A DNA stretch of 64,000 nt, taken from positions 1 through 64,000 of the forward strand of contig JASANE010003610.1 in NCBI GenBank assembly GCA_030248225.1. The letters run 5' to 3'. Shown one piece after another: positions 1 to 12,990 of the stretch (its first letter is position 1; the number at the start of each line of letters is the position of its first letter). The stretch comes from Trileptium ribeirensis. Lineage: Eukaryota; Nematoda; Enoplea; Enoplida; Thoracostomopsidae. The notes beneath the pieces are model-generated. The model worked only from the letters and a program-made list of their open reading frames with translations. It was not told where the DNA came from and did not search any database. A program made the translations under genes and the position numbers.

Positions 1-1155
1 AAGCCTTAGTCTTAGTTAAGCTAAGGGCCTTATATAAGATATACACTAAGCCTAAGCCAGAGTCGTGGGGCTGCCGCCACTGAACCCCCATTCTAAGCAG
101 TTATTTTTTCTAACATTATAACGTTGGGCCCCTAAAGTTGACATAGGCCGCAATTATTATCGACAATTTGTTCGTGATCCACTTTTGGAATAAAAATGAC
201 TCTGATCGGGAATTGGTTTTCAAATTTGTGAAGTCCCAGGAGTGAATGTACAGGCCTACGTGCTTACTACAGGGCAGTGGTATGCGCGTGCGAAGTTTTT
301 TCAGTCCATGGGTTCCCACAAAATCCATAGGCTATTGCATAACCACTATAATCCTACGAAAAAATATTTTGGCGCGCAAAGCCTGCAATTTCCAAATATA
401 TCGACCGCAAACGAAGCTATGTACTATACATTTCAAAACCATTTTACTGTAAGTACCTTCACAATAATATGTTATTTGCTAGCGAGTCTCACTGCGAATA
501 CTACGCGGCGACGAAAGTGCTATGTTAAAGTAGCACACCTACATATCACCGAATTAGCCGTCAAAAATCAACCCTTAAAGGTATTTTGGGCTGTAAAAAC
601 ATTGTGGTGTTTACCAGATTCTCGTTGATTTCAGTAATGCTAGAGTCAGTATACGAGATATAGGTGTCCACACAACGCCCATTAATGCCTTTCAATCAGT
701 ACCCACTCAAAATACCATCCAGACTTGGGTCCAGGTAACCCTGAGGGGCAGGCAATACGTTGTATCGTTACAAAAAAGAACAGTTTAAAGAGGTGGTGCA
801 GCCCCTCGACTTAGGCTTAGCCTTAGTGTATATTTCATATAAGGACCTAAGCTTAGGCTTAGTACATCGAGAAACGCATGGCATGCATTAAACTTTGGCC
901 TACTCATCACTTATTACCCTGGCCCAACTTGCATGGTGAACTGATACAGAGTACAGGGCCCGTGTCATGTTTAGGGGCCGAAGTATTAATGCATGCCATG
1001 ACGTTCTGCGACCCAGACCCCCTACTATTAGCCTAAGCTAACGTACCTATATGAGCCATGTACTAAGCCCAAGCCTAAGCCGGGCTACTCCCGCCCCGAA
1101 GCCACCGCTGTTCTTTCTTAGCGTTATAACGTCCGGCCCCTATAGTTGACATAGA
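1..1155. repeat. Inverted-ended blocks rich in CTAAGCC
   Basis: Three related blocks lie here. Bases 21-100 are the inverse of about 785-862, and 811-890 are the inverse of 989-1085. Each carries CTAAGCCTAAGC-type motifs near an AGTTGACATAG-like string and a TTATAACGT motif (about 117 and 1124). They look like ends of a fold-back transposon family lying at the outer edge of the palindrome arm. The copies are mirrored at 15235-16315. No coding content is seen. Confidence 0.6.
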
Positions 1156-1162
1156 CCTGTTT

Positions 1163-1270
1163 CCCCCCCCCCCCCCCCCCTTCCTCAACTTTCTTTTTTC
1201 TTTTCTTATCCCCCCCTTCAAAATTCAAAAAAAAAAAAAGAAAAGAAAAAAATAAAAAAAAACAAACAAA
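1163..1270. repeat. Poly-C then A-rich low-complexity tract
   Basis: A run of 18 C is followed by C/T-rich and then A-rich sequence. The partner arm (about 15030-15170) has ordinary complex sequence at this place, so the tract is private to this arm. It may be a real expansion or an assembly/sequencing defect. Confidence 0.8.
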
Positions 1271-3345
1271 TTATTTCGTCGCCATGAAGTTAAAAATTTA
1301 ACTGGAGAGCAATAATTATCTCAACACTTCTATGTGTGATTTGCAAATGTTCAGCTATCGAGATATTTACTGAGTCTTAGTGCATCGAGACGGGTAAAAA
1401 TCTTATATGATGATCCCTGATATGTTAGACCAATGTCAGTATGTTTGTTCCGTACCTAATTATATTTTGGCGCTTCATCTTAATATATTTGAAAAGAAAT
1501 TCTTTATTAACCCTTTCTCCCACAGAGGAACACCTTTGTTGCAGCATACATTGCGACGCGATGCACTAATCGACTTTGTGGCGGAACGTGCTGCGTTTGC
1601 ACGTGTGTTGCTTATAAAACTGGTGTTGTGAGGTTCCTTAAGGAATCGAGCAAGGGCTCAATGAATAGCGTTTTTGTGCCTAAGGACTATAAGGTTTATG
1701 AAAAATGACCCTGGTTATTTCTCTCACATCGGCAACAGCTTATTTAACATTAATCCAAATGCACATGAATTCCTGCGGGAAGGGGTGGTTAAGTATACGA
1801 TTCGTGTACCCACTGCATGCATTACCAAAATTTGTATATATGTAAACATTTTTGCATATTTTGGATTAAAGCTATTCAATTGACCTGAGCTAAATGATGT
1901 GGTGCCAAAATCTATGCTGTAACTTCGAAATTGAAAAATGGGGCATCCAAAACTTTACAGCCCGTAGAAATGTAACTTGAAGGTGTCGTGTAGATAGCCT
2001 GTGGTCATCTTTGTGTGATGCTGTAAAATTCAGATCTGCTATCTGCTAATCACAGCTTAAATCTAACTGGTTTCTTTTTAGGTTGAAATATAATCGATTT
2101 GTGCGTTTTAAACGTTTATTACGATTTAATGCAGCGTTTACGTTATAAAGGACCCCATGTGAAAGTTTTGTCCACCCTGAGTGTCCCTTGCACCATCAAT
2201 TATATGGTGTCTTAGACAGCTGTCAGTTTCTATGATAGTTAATTCCGACCATCCAGGATGTGATATCGTTACAAGGCTACACTGACAGCTGTCAACAGTG
2301 TAAGAGTAAACTTTGGATCTGAAAATAAATCGCAAGGCCTGTATACAATTAATCCAGGAAGTCTGTTTTTCATTCCGTAGTGCCTCTGGAACATAATTGG
2401 GAACAGCAATCGTGGTGTAGCACACGTGCTGACCTAAATTCAACACAAAACTCACTAAGTCTTTTTGTTTTAATTTTAATAGGATTACCTTATGCTCTTG
2501 CATGCGAACTTTTTTCTGAAGACATTTATACCTAGATGCCGAAATTCCGTCGCATTATGGCTTTTCAGTCGGCTCCTCCATTTTTGTCCATAATTTTCGC
2601 CAATTTCTCAATTTTTCTTTAAAGTTTTCGTAATTTTACTATCGTTTCGAAGATTAGGCGCGTTTGGAACGCGCGGGCGCACGGTTTCGTGCCGAGCCTC
2701 ATGAGTTTTTTATAAAGCTTGAGAGGTGTCCCGCCATTATTAGAGTAATCCCACTACACCCCGTGAGCCCCAGTTACTTTATATTATTTTTATGATATGA
2801 AAACTGGACTTTTTAAACATGACACCACATGGAAGTGATTTTAAACCACCAAATTATTATCGTAGTCGAAATCACCGAAATGTACCCGGCAGAGACATGA
2901 TTATAATCTATCCCAGTAATAACGTAGTCCAACTGTACACTCAAAATAGGACTCCACTTGGACCCATTTAATAATCTGCCTTATTATCACCGTAGATGAA
3001 CTGTAACGAAGTATAACTAATTTTACGAACGCACAACATAGAGGAAGTATAAATTATTTTTACTAGCTAAAAAAAGCATTGACATATGAATAAACAGTCC
3101 ACGTCTTTCGGAGGTGTCAAAAGAACATCATTTTCACAATTTTGATTAAGACAAATATATATGCAAATTAATTCATCGTATATGTTATATTCAATATCTC
3201 ATTTAGCTAAATAGTACAAATCGCTTTTTGATTCACACACGTTTATGTAGCTATTGGCATGAACCAATGTGGCTGTGATTTGTTTGCTGCTGAAATAAAT
3301 ATGTACCTAGAAGATCAATTATGAGATAAAATGATTAGATCAAAG

Positions 3346-3616
3346 TTTGAAATCAAGTTTTTTTTTCATTTTTCGTAAATGTTCAAATGGGTGAACACTG
3401 TTTAAACTTTTCAAGGATATTCCCGTATCCAATCACCGACAAGTTTCATTACATGAAAAAACTTTGAGCTCAAATTTTGTTCCCAAATTTCCTCAAATAT
3501 TGCAATTTTTCGATAAAAATTACCGTCAAATTTTGATCAAAATTAGATTAATTTTGAGCTCAAATTTCTAGCTCAAAATTTTCAGCAAAAAATTTGAGCG
3601 TGTGAACGCGCCTTTA
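3346..3616. mobile_element. AT-rich MITE-like element, 5' end decayed
   Basis: The segment is dense in TTTGATCAAA and GAGCTC-centred self-complementary strings and ends in TTGAGCGTGTGAACGCGCC. The better preserved sibling at 12713 starts with the inverse of that end, AAGGCGTGTTCACACGCTC, which suggests terminal inverted repeats. There is no coding capacity. Mirror copy at 12713-12990. Confidence 0.55.
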
Positions 3617-3804
3617 GATAATATACCGTTATCGCTATCAAGATGTGATCAAACTAAGCGCCGCACGCCTTGCATTAAGTATTTATAGCTATGTAACCAT
3701 GATCACCAATTTCACTATTTGAGCCACTTCCACATTTAACATATCAATATTTATAAACCAAGTGTAGTAAATATCTCTTGTTTCTAAAAGGCGATTTTAA
3801 CTTT

Positions 3805-4140
3805 TAAGGCGTGTTTACATGCTCAAACATTTTGTTCAATTTTTGATGAAAATTTGAGCTCATATTTTGATCAAAGTTGGAAAGCATCTTTTTGCATTTT
3901 CGGGACCTTTGAATGTGTGAAAACTGTTCAAACTTTTCTAGAATATTCTTGTAGCGAATCATCAACGAAATTCATTACTTGAAAAAGTTTCAGCTCAAAT
4001 TTTGTTCTCAAATGTTGAAATATCGCAATTTTTCGTTAAAAATTACCGTCAAATTTTGATCAAAATTTCATCAAATTCTTAACTAAAATTCTAAATTGCA
4101 ACATTCGAGCAAATAGTTTGAGCGTGTGAGTACTTCATTT
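3805..4140. mobile_element. AT-rich MITE-like element
   Basis: This is the same family as the element 190 bp upstream. It begins AAGGCGTGTTTACATGCTC and ends near TTTGAGCGTGTGAGTAC, inverse of each other in outline, with internal TTGATCAAAATTTGA repeats. At about 335 bp it is the size of a MITE. Mirror copy at 12192-12520. Confidence 0.55.
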
Positions 4141-5805
4141 AAGGTGTTAAACAGTAGAAGCTATAAATTTGCCAGATTTTTTGAAACTTTGACAACTAAT
4201 TCGTATCGATAACGGTTTTTTCAACAAAATGATAAAGGAACGTGTAACAAATCATATAAACTATGTTTGTGAAGTATCTTGTAACGCTAAATGCTACTGA
4301 ATCAAGGCGATATTGGGTTAAAACAAGCAGTGCATCGAAATAAAAAAGGAAAGACACGGTTATGGGCAGTGATGAGTGTAAATACAATTCTTTAAAACTC
4401 TATTACTAAACTATTTGATAGCTATTAATTGGTTATCATCACTTGAACATAAAAGTTAGTATAATAGTAGCATCAATTTGCGGCGGCGGTTTGTACGAAC
4501 TATATTCTGTGCCCAGTTGCTAAAAAAACTACAAACAATTCACACGGCCAATTCCACATAACTTTATAGCAAGCAAAGTGATATTTGTCCATAAATGTTG
4601 GTGTTTCAATTAGATTCATGCTTGTGTTTTAAAAATATTGCCTGTCAATAAAAAATTGTTTTATAAAGTACTTATTTTCATCGGCATGTCGAATTGCAAA
4701 TTCCTGGATTTCGATACCCGTAACAATTATCGCTAAAACTAGTTATATATGAAATTTTCCCAGCTTATATATTTTCAGCACACCTTTTAGTTCAACGCAG
4801 TTCTTTTTTGTATCAGAATAGGAAAGAAAACTATAAAGAAGTTCCTTCAATAGGATTTTACTCATAATATATATTTCCCTGTGGGATAGCCGAAGTCAGC
4901 GAACTAAGATGTCGTCTAAGTGGGCGTAGAGGGCCTCGGAGAGGCGGAGGTCACCAAGCGGTGTAGTCTCAGAGGGTAGAGGCGGAGAGGGCTTGAGTGG
5001 CCGTCAGAAGGGGATAGAAATGTTCGGGTGAGGGTGCAGGGAAAAGCAGATATCTTATATTATTTCAGATAAATTTGCGGCCAGATTTGGACGAATAAAA
5101 CGATTTGGCCTGAAGAACGTTAATGTTCCCTCAACAACAGACGTAAATGTCGTGCTGAACCGCCTGGATTTCAGGCATACGTCTCATGAAATATATCTGG
5201 CTTCCAGCGACCGCCTCCAACGGCTGCTGCAGGGAGATGGTGTGCTTGCACCACACCAAAGAGGTGGGGTGGTGTACTGAGAGGTAGACCAGGGCTTCGT
5301 TCGGCCCCTAGGCTCCAGAAGTGTATAAACCTGAACACCTGATTCGGCATGTATGAATTACAGCATCAGTTAGACACAGGGTTAGGCTAAGCGTAAATCG
5401 TTAACACATGAACCACTTTCGCTAATTTTGAGATAATTAAATTCAGCAATGCGGTTTCAATGATATACAAAACTGTACATCTATAGAGAAAGATTTTTCC
5501 TCCAATTTTGTGTACCTTTTTAAATAAAAAATTTAAAAAAAATAATTGCCATAAATACGACCGAAATGAACAATTTCTGTATCGTATCGCCAAGCTGAGT
5601 CGAATACTACCAAAATTTCTGGATTATACAAAACAGAAATATTTATAGCAAATAATGCTGGTATCCCTAACCATCGAGAATTTACACCAGTAACCTGTTT
5701 CTGTAAACAGATGGTGTGTACGACACTGTATTAAGCTTATGTGTTGTATTCAAAACTTCTACTTTTAAATAAAATGCAGAAAAGTCGATAAAAATTTAAA
5801 GGCTT

Positions 5806-5925
5806 CCCGGAACACTCGTCTCCTGACAATTAGTTCCGGGACAACTCGTCCTCGAACAATTCGGTCCCAGGACTATTCGATGTCCTGACAATTCTTCTCC
5901 GGACAATTCATCCCAACTGGTCAAT
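5806..5925. repeat. Degenerate GGACAATT repeat
   Basis: About six imperfect units of roughly 20 bp built on CGGGACAATTCGTCC-like sequence. A few more units occur near 6320-6385 and the mirror lies at 10440-10555. Translation gives only a repetitive peptide. Confidence 0.6.
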
Positions 5926-6551
5926 ATACATAATATATATTGCCTAGCTGATATGTAAGATTGACACTTTAGATTGTTTTCAACTTCTCGCACAGGTCAG
6001 GGTAGCAATTAGACTTTGTTGCTGCGCAAGCCCTCTTTGCATTGGTTTATGACAGCGATATTCTTGCCAATTTTTGGTTGCGCAAGATTTTAGTTATTTT
6101 GAAATCTCGGGTTCCTTTAGCCTTTGTTACCTTTTGGACTTCGTGATTTCAGCACCAAACCTCAATGTCGATGAATCGTCTCATTTTCTTCGTTTTGCCG
6201 AAGCCTTTAGCAGCTACATATCGAATGTCGTTGATCAGTCTGTTTCGTTACCGCTTTGTCAGCGAGTGCGGTAATAAGTTGCGTTTTCTTGTCTAGCGGC
6301 TGCCCCAACTTGACTTTTCGTGGGAAACAATTGTCCCAGGCTCGAATTTTACGGGCACGAATTGTCCTGGGGCAAATTGTGAGTTTCTGAAAATTTCCCC
6401 TCACTTTACCCTTAAACCCTATCAACCCCCAGCCGGAACCATATACTCTGAAGCTGACAGACCTTGGAGACTTATGCTGAACAGCGGTATCTCTCGCTAG
6501 CAACTTTAGGCTTTCTTCATTTCTACCCGCTATAGATCCAGCAACTGTTCT

Positions 6552-7070
6552 TTTTCAGCCGTAACTGGTTTTGTGGCATCACCTTTAGTTGATATTATCG
6601 GACATGCAAAGTGCCTGGGCGACACTGCATTATCGACAACACTATTGTATAGGCTTTTTTTTTACCGCCATAGATCCAGCTACTGTTCTTTGAAGCTTAC
6701 TGGTTTTGTGGCATCACCTTTAGTTGATATTATCGGACATGCAAAGTGCCCTGGTGATATGGCACTTATTGCTACAACACTATTGTATAGGCTTTCTTCT
6801 TTTCTACCCGCTATAGATCCAGCTACTGTTTCTTTGAAGCTTACTGGTTTTGTGGCTTCTCTTTTAGTTGATATTATCGGACTTGTTTAGTGTTTTGGGC
6901 GACTTTGTTTTTTTGACAACACAATTGTATAGGCTTTCTTCATTTCTACGCGCTATAGATCCAGCAACTGTTCTTTGAAGCTAACTGGTTTTGTGGCATC
7001 ACCTTTAGTTGATATTATCGGACATGCAAAGTGCCCTGGGCGACACTGCATTATTGACAACACAATTGTA
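6552..7070. repeat. Tandem array, about 140-bp unit, four copies
   Basis: The unit includes a TTGATATTATCGGACATGC core and a CTATAGATCCAGC core. The four copies in this arm differ from one another (for example a missing GGACATGCAAAG in the third copy). The partner array at 9290-9847 is far more homogeneous. Confidence 0.85.
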
Positions 7071-7899
7071 TAATTTGAACTTCAAAGTAATTTATTTGAA
7101 TTAGTATTGAAACCGTAGCATAAACAGCAAATACTTACTTTACCTGACTTTATTCACGCCTGTGTTCCTTCGACCAAATTTTCCTCGCTTTTGCTCTGAA
7201 ATTTAGAGTGTACAAAGCATACACAGTTAAAAACATCATGGCATAGCACTATTCTAGCCAGAAATTGCGGAACATTGAACTTCAATTTTGTTGTCTATTT
7301 CAATTTTGTTAATTTCTAGGCGTTTTACATGTCACAGGACAAATACGATCATGACCGTTGTGACATCCTTCCGACTCCGCTTTGAAATCTACGGCCTTGT
7401 ATTTCGGGCTGTAATATAATTTGTATATCTAAGTAGTCATATATATAGCTTTTGGAACACTGTGTTACACACTGAAGATATATAACACAATATTGCAAAT
7501 AAGAACAGTTTCCTAATCGCTCAATCGCTATTATATTAGCTTTGTGAAATGTAATGTAATAAACCAAGGAGAATCCTGCGTGTCTGTAGTACTTATTTTA
7601 TCGTACATATCAATAACTGTAATTAAATGTTCCCAATTAAAGTATATATCTAGCGCTGTATGTATGACACCACTTCTATTGTCTTTATCCGGATGTTATA
7701 GGGCTAACAGCATCCCTGATAAACTCGTGTCCGCTATTGTTCGCGACAATAACTTTTAAGTTAAAGGTCACAATTGTTAATATTTATTTGCCTCTCCGCA
7801 ATCAATTAATCGCTATTATGATTACCGTGTTCATCAAAGCATCAGCAAGTGGTGACTAGTAATTCTGGTACACCGTTTCTTCTCAGGTTTAAAAATTGT

Positions 7900-8460
7900 G
7901 TAAAACGTTTTCTTAAAAACATTTTATGATCAAAGTTTCACTAGTACACGTTATTAATAGCATAAACTAGAAGTCGAGTCAACAAACAAGAGCGCTGCGA
8001 GCGGCATGACTGCGAACGAGCGATATATATAGTCACATATACGTTTGAACCAAACACTTCTCATCTTGACCAGCCTGGAAAACAGTTATATTTCCGGATT
8101 TAACACATTACAATATTACATTGGAAACCCACGAAATCACGCATGTCTCAAAGGAAGGGGGACACATGTGATACAGTAGAATACGTAAACGGGTACAGTG
8201 ACATATGCGGTCATATGTATCATCATTTGCAGCGACCGCTAAAACCATTGTAATTTACACATGTAACAAATTATTGCATTTTAGACTTAAAATCACGAAA
8301 TAATACACGATTGAAGGGGCGGTGATGCTAGGGAATACAGTACCATACCAAAAAGTCTGCATAACTCACAAATACGTCCAAATGAATCATTCAATCGTTT
8401 TCTGCATTCTCGAAAATATTTATAAGAACAGATGCAACAAAATAGAACACTACAATGAAA
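7900..8460. other. Spacer of palindrome 1
   Basis: This 561-bp segment lies between the arms and is not self-complementary. No motif-bearing frame, tRNA or transposon end was recognised in it. Confidence 0.75.
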
Positions 8461-9289
8461 ACAATTTTTAAACCTGAGAAGAAACGGTGTACCAGAATTA
8501 CTAGTCACCACTTGCTGATGCTTTGATGAACACGGTAATCATAATAGCGATTAATTGATTGCGGAGAGGCAAATAAAATATTAACAATTGTGACCTTTAA
8601 CTTAAAAGTTATTGTCGCGAACAATAGCGGACACGAGTTTATCAGGGATGCTGTTAGCCCTATAACATCCGGATAGAGACAATAGAAGTGGTGTCATACA
8701 TACAGCGCTAGATATACTCCAATTGGGAACATTTAATTACAGTTATTGATGTACGATAAAATAAGTACTACAGACACGCAGGATTCTCCTTGGTTTATTA
8801 CATTACATTTCACAAAGCTAATATAATAGCGATTGAGCGATTAGGAAACTGTTCTTATTTGGATATTGTGTTACACATCTTCAGTGTGTAACACAGTGTT
8901 CCTAAAAGCTATATATATGACTACTTAGATATACAAATTATATTACAGCCCGAAATACAAGGCCGTAGATTTCAAAGCGGAGTCGGAAGGATGTCACAAC
9001 GGTCATGATCGTATTTGTCCTGTGACATGTAAAACGCCTAGAAATTAACAAAATTGAAATAGACAACAAAATTGAAGTTCAATGTTCCGCAATTTCTGGC
9101 TAGAATAGTGCTATGCCATGATGTTTTTAACTGTGTATGCTTTGTACACTCTAAATTTCAGAGCAAAAGCGAGGAAAATTTGTTCGAAGGAACACAGGCG
9201 CGAATAAAGTCAGGTAAAGTAAGTATTTGCTGTTTATGCTACGGTTTCAATACTAATTCAAATAAATTACTTTGAAGTTCAAATTATAC

Positions 9290-9847
9290 AATTGTGTTGT
9301 CAATAATGCAGTGTCGCCCAGGGCACTTTGCATGTCCGATAATATCAACTAAAGGTGATGCCACAAAACCAGTTAGCTTCAAAGAACAGTTGCTGGATCT
9401 ATAGCGGGTAGAAATGAAGAAAGCCTATACAATTGTGTTGTCAATAATGCAGTGTCGCCCAGGGCACTTTGCATGTCCGATAATATCAACTAAAGGTGAT
9501 GCCACAAAACCAGTTAGCTTCAAAGAACAGTTGCTGGATCTATAGCGGGAATAATGAAGAAAGCCTATACAATTGTGTTGTCAATAATGCAGTGTCGCCC
9601 AGGGCACTTTGCATGTCCGATAATATCAACTAAAGGTGATGCCACAAAACCAGTTAGCTTCAAAGAACAGTTGCTGGATCTATAGCGGGTAGAAATGAAG
9701 AAAGCCTATACAATTGTGTTGTCAATAATGCAGTGTCGCCCAGGGCACTTTGCATGTCCGATAATATCAACTAAAGGTGATGCCACAAAACCAGTTAGCT
9801 TCAAAGAACAGTTGCTGGATCTATAGCGGGTAGAAATGAAGAAAGCC
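9290..9847. repeat. Tandem array, about 140-bp unit, right arm
   Basis: Four units begin near 9289, 9430, 9571 and 9709 (periods about 139-142). They are nearly identical to each other, unlike the diverged units of the left-arm counterpart at 6552-7070. Confidence 0.85.
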
Positions 9848-10439
9848 TAAAGTTGCTAGCGAGAGATACCGCTGTTCAGCATAAGTCTCCAAGGTCTGTC
9901 AGCTTCAGAGTATATGGTTCCGGCTGGGGGTTGATAGGGTTTAAGGGTAAAGTGAGGAGAAATTTTCAGAAACTCACAATTTGCCCCAGGACAATTCGTG
10001 CCCGTAAAATTCGAGCCTGGGACAATTGTTTCCCACGTAAAGTCAAGTTGGGGCAGCCGCTAGACAAGAAAACGCAACTTATTACCGCACTCGCTGACAA
10101 AGCGGTAACGAAACAGACTGATCAACGACATTCGATATGTAGCTGCTAAAGGCTTCGGCAAAACGAAGAAAATGAGACGATTCATCGACATTGAGGTTTG
10201 GTGCTGAAATCACGAAGTCCAAAAGGTAACAAAGGCTAAAGGAACCCGAGATTTCAAAATAACTAAAATCTTGCGCAACCAAAAATCTGCAAGAATATCG
10301 CTGTCATAAAACCATATGCAAAAGAGGGCTTGCGCAGCAACAAAGTCAAAATTGCTACCCTGACCTGTGCGAGAAGTTGAAAACAATCTAAAGTGTTACC
10401 TTACATATCAGCTAGGCAATATATATTATGTATATTAAC

Positions 10440-10555
10440 CAGTCGGTACTAATAGTCCGGAGTAGAATTGTCAGGACATCGAATAGTCCTGGGACCGAAT
10501 TGTTTGAGGACGAGTTGTCCCGGAACCAATTGTCAGGAGACGAGTGTTCCGGGAA
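10440..10555. repeat. Degenerate GGACAATT repeat, mirror copy
   Basis: Reverse-complement partner of 5806-5925, with the same roughly 20-bp imperfect units (GGAC-AATTGT/CCGGGA). Confidence 0.55.
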
Positions 10556-11420
10556 GCCTTTAAATTTTTATCGACTTTTCTGCATTTTATTTAAAAAGAG
10601 AAGTTTTGAATACAACACATAAGCTTAATACAGTGTCGTACACACCATCTGTTTACAGAAACAGGTTACTGGTGTAATTCTATGGTTAGGGATACCAGCA
10701 TTATTTGCTATAAATATTTCTGTTTTGTATAATCCAGAAATTTTGGTAGTATTCGACTCAGCTTGGCGATACGATACAGAAATTGTTCATTTCGGTCGTA
10801 TTTATGGCAATTATTTTTTCAATTTTTCTATATTTAAAAAGGTACACAAAATTGGAGGAAAAATCTTTCTCTTATATGTACAGTTTTGTATATCATCGAA
10901 ACGGCATTGTTGATATTGACTTACTGAAATTAGTGAAGTGGTTCATGTGTTAGCGATTACTGAAATGGGAGTTGTGGGATTGCTAACCTATGCTGTAATT
11001 CATACATGCCGAATCAGGTGTTCAGGTTTATACACTTCTGGAGCCTAGGGGCCTGAAACGAAGCCCTGGTTGTATCTCTCAGTACACCACCCCACCTCTT
11101 TGGTGTGGTGCAAGCATACTTAGCCCCTCCTGCAGCAGCCGTTGCGAGCGGCGCTGAAAGCGACAGATATTTCATGAGACGTATGCCTGAAATCCAGGCG
11201 GTTCAGCACGACATTTACGTCTGTTGTTTAGTGAACATCAACGTTCTTCAGGCCAAATCGTTTCATATTCGTCCAAATCTGGCCGCAAATTTATCTGAAA
11301 TAATATAAGATATCTGCTTTTCCCTGCACCCTCACCCGAACATTTTTATCCCTCTTCTGACGGCCACTCAAGCCCTCTCCGCCTCTACCCTCTGAGACTA
11401 TACTCGCTCGCGTCGGCTCC

Positions 11421-11533
<113 letters not shown>

Positions 11534-12191
11534 CTGCGTTGAACTAAAAGGTGTGCTGAAAATATATAAGCTGGGAAAATTTCATATATAACTAGTTTTA
11601 GCGATAATTGTTACGGGTATCGAAATCCAGGAATTTGCAATTCGACATGCCGATGAAAATAAGTACTTTATAAAACAATTTTTTATTGACAGGCAATATT
11701 TTTAAAACACAAGCATGAATCTAATTGAAACACCAACATTTATGGACAAATATCACTTTGCTTGCTATAAGTTCTGTGAAATTGGCGTGGAATTGTTTGT
11801 AGTTTTTTTAGCAACTGGGCACAGAATATAGTTCGTACAAACCGCCGCCGCAAATTAATGCTATACCATACTAACTTTTATGTTCAAGTGATGATAACCA
11901 ATTAATAGCTATAAAATAGTTCGTAATAGAGTTTTAAAGAATTGTATTTACACTCATCACTGCCCACAACCGTGTTTTTCCTTTTATTTCGATGCACCGC
12001 TTGTTTTAACCCAATATCGCCTTGATTCAGTAGCATTTAGCGTTACAAGATACTTCACAAACATAGTTTATATGATTTGTTACACATCCCTTTATCATCT
12101 TGTTGAAAAAACCGTTATCGATACGAATTAGTTGTCAAAGTTTCGAAAAAATCTGGCAAATTTATAGCTTTCCTACTGTTTACACCTTAAA

Positions 12192-12520
12192 GAAGTATTC
12201 ACACGCTCAAACTTTTTGCTCAAATGTTGAGCTCAAAATTTTAGTTCAAAATTTGATGAAATTTTGATCAAAATTTGAGGGTAATTTTTAACGAAAAATT
12301 GCGATATTTCAACATTTGAGAACAAAATTTGAGCTGAAACTTTTTCAAGTAATGAATCTCGTCGATGATTGGCTACAAGAATATTCTAGAAAAGTTTGAA
12401 CAGTTTTTCACACATTCAAACTTACCAAAAATGCAAAAAGATGCTTTCAAACTTTGATCAAAATTTGAGCTCAAATTTTGATCAAAATTTGAGCAAAAAG
12501 TTTGAGCGTGTGAACACGCC
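12192..12520. mobile_element. AT-rich MITE-like element, mirror copy
   Basis: Mirror of 3805-4140, with GCGTGTGAACACGCCTT-type terminus at its right end and TTTTGATCAAAATTTGAGC repeats inside. Confidence 0.55.
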
Positions 12521-12712
12521 TTAAATTAAAATCACCTTTTAGAACAAGAGATATTTACTACACTTGGCTTATAAATATTGATATGTTAAATGTGGCAGTG
12601 ACTAAATCATGAAATTGGTGATCATGGTTACATAGCTATAAATACTTAATGCAAAGCGTGTGACGCTTAGTTTGATCACATCTTGATAGCGATAACGGTA
12701 TATTATCTAAAG

Positions 12713-12990
12713 GCGTGTTCACACGCTCAAACTTTTTGCTCAAATTTTGAGCTAAAAATTTGAGCTCAAAATTTGATCAAATTTTGATCAAAATTTGACG
12801 GTAATTTTTAACGAAAAATTGCGATATTTCAAAATTTGGGAACAAAATTTGAGCTCAAACTTTTTCATGTAATGAATCTTGTCGGTGATTGGATACAGGA
12901 ATATCCTTGAAAAGTTTAAACAGTGTTCACCCATTCAAACTTACCAAAAATGAAAAAAAAACGTGCTTTCAAACTTTGATCTAAATTTGA
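12713..12990. mobile_element. AT-rich MITE-like element, mirror copy
   Basis: Mirror of 3346-3616. The left end AAGGCGTGTTCACACGCTC is well preserved and the right end is eroded. Confidence 0.55.

Larger units (their letters stand above)
1..7899. repeat. Left arm of giant palindrome 1
   Basis: The sequence reads as the reverse complement of 8461-16315. Position 1 pairs with about 16315 and 7899 with 8461. In stretches compared base by base (60-330 against the right arm) the arms differ by about 1%, mostly transitions, so this is a real ancient duplication rather than a copied read. The offset between arms drifts by a few tens of bases because of indels. The arm probably extends left of the window, since the partner continues with related sequence past 16315. 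No open frame in it looks like a gene. Confidence 0.95.

Noticed and set aside
1..1085. TTAGGC/CTAAGCC motifs as a telomere
   Set aside because: TTAGGC is the nematode telomere unit, but here the motifs are scattered in inverted-ended blocks and never form a tandem run.
6207..10149. Identical 98-codon frames at 6207-6503 and 9853-10149 as a conserved gene pair
   Set aside because: They are the two arms of the palindrome, so identity is expected without coding function. The translation includes the degenerate GGACAATT repeat and has no motif.
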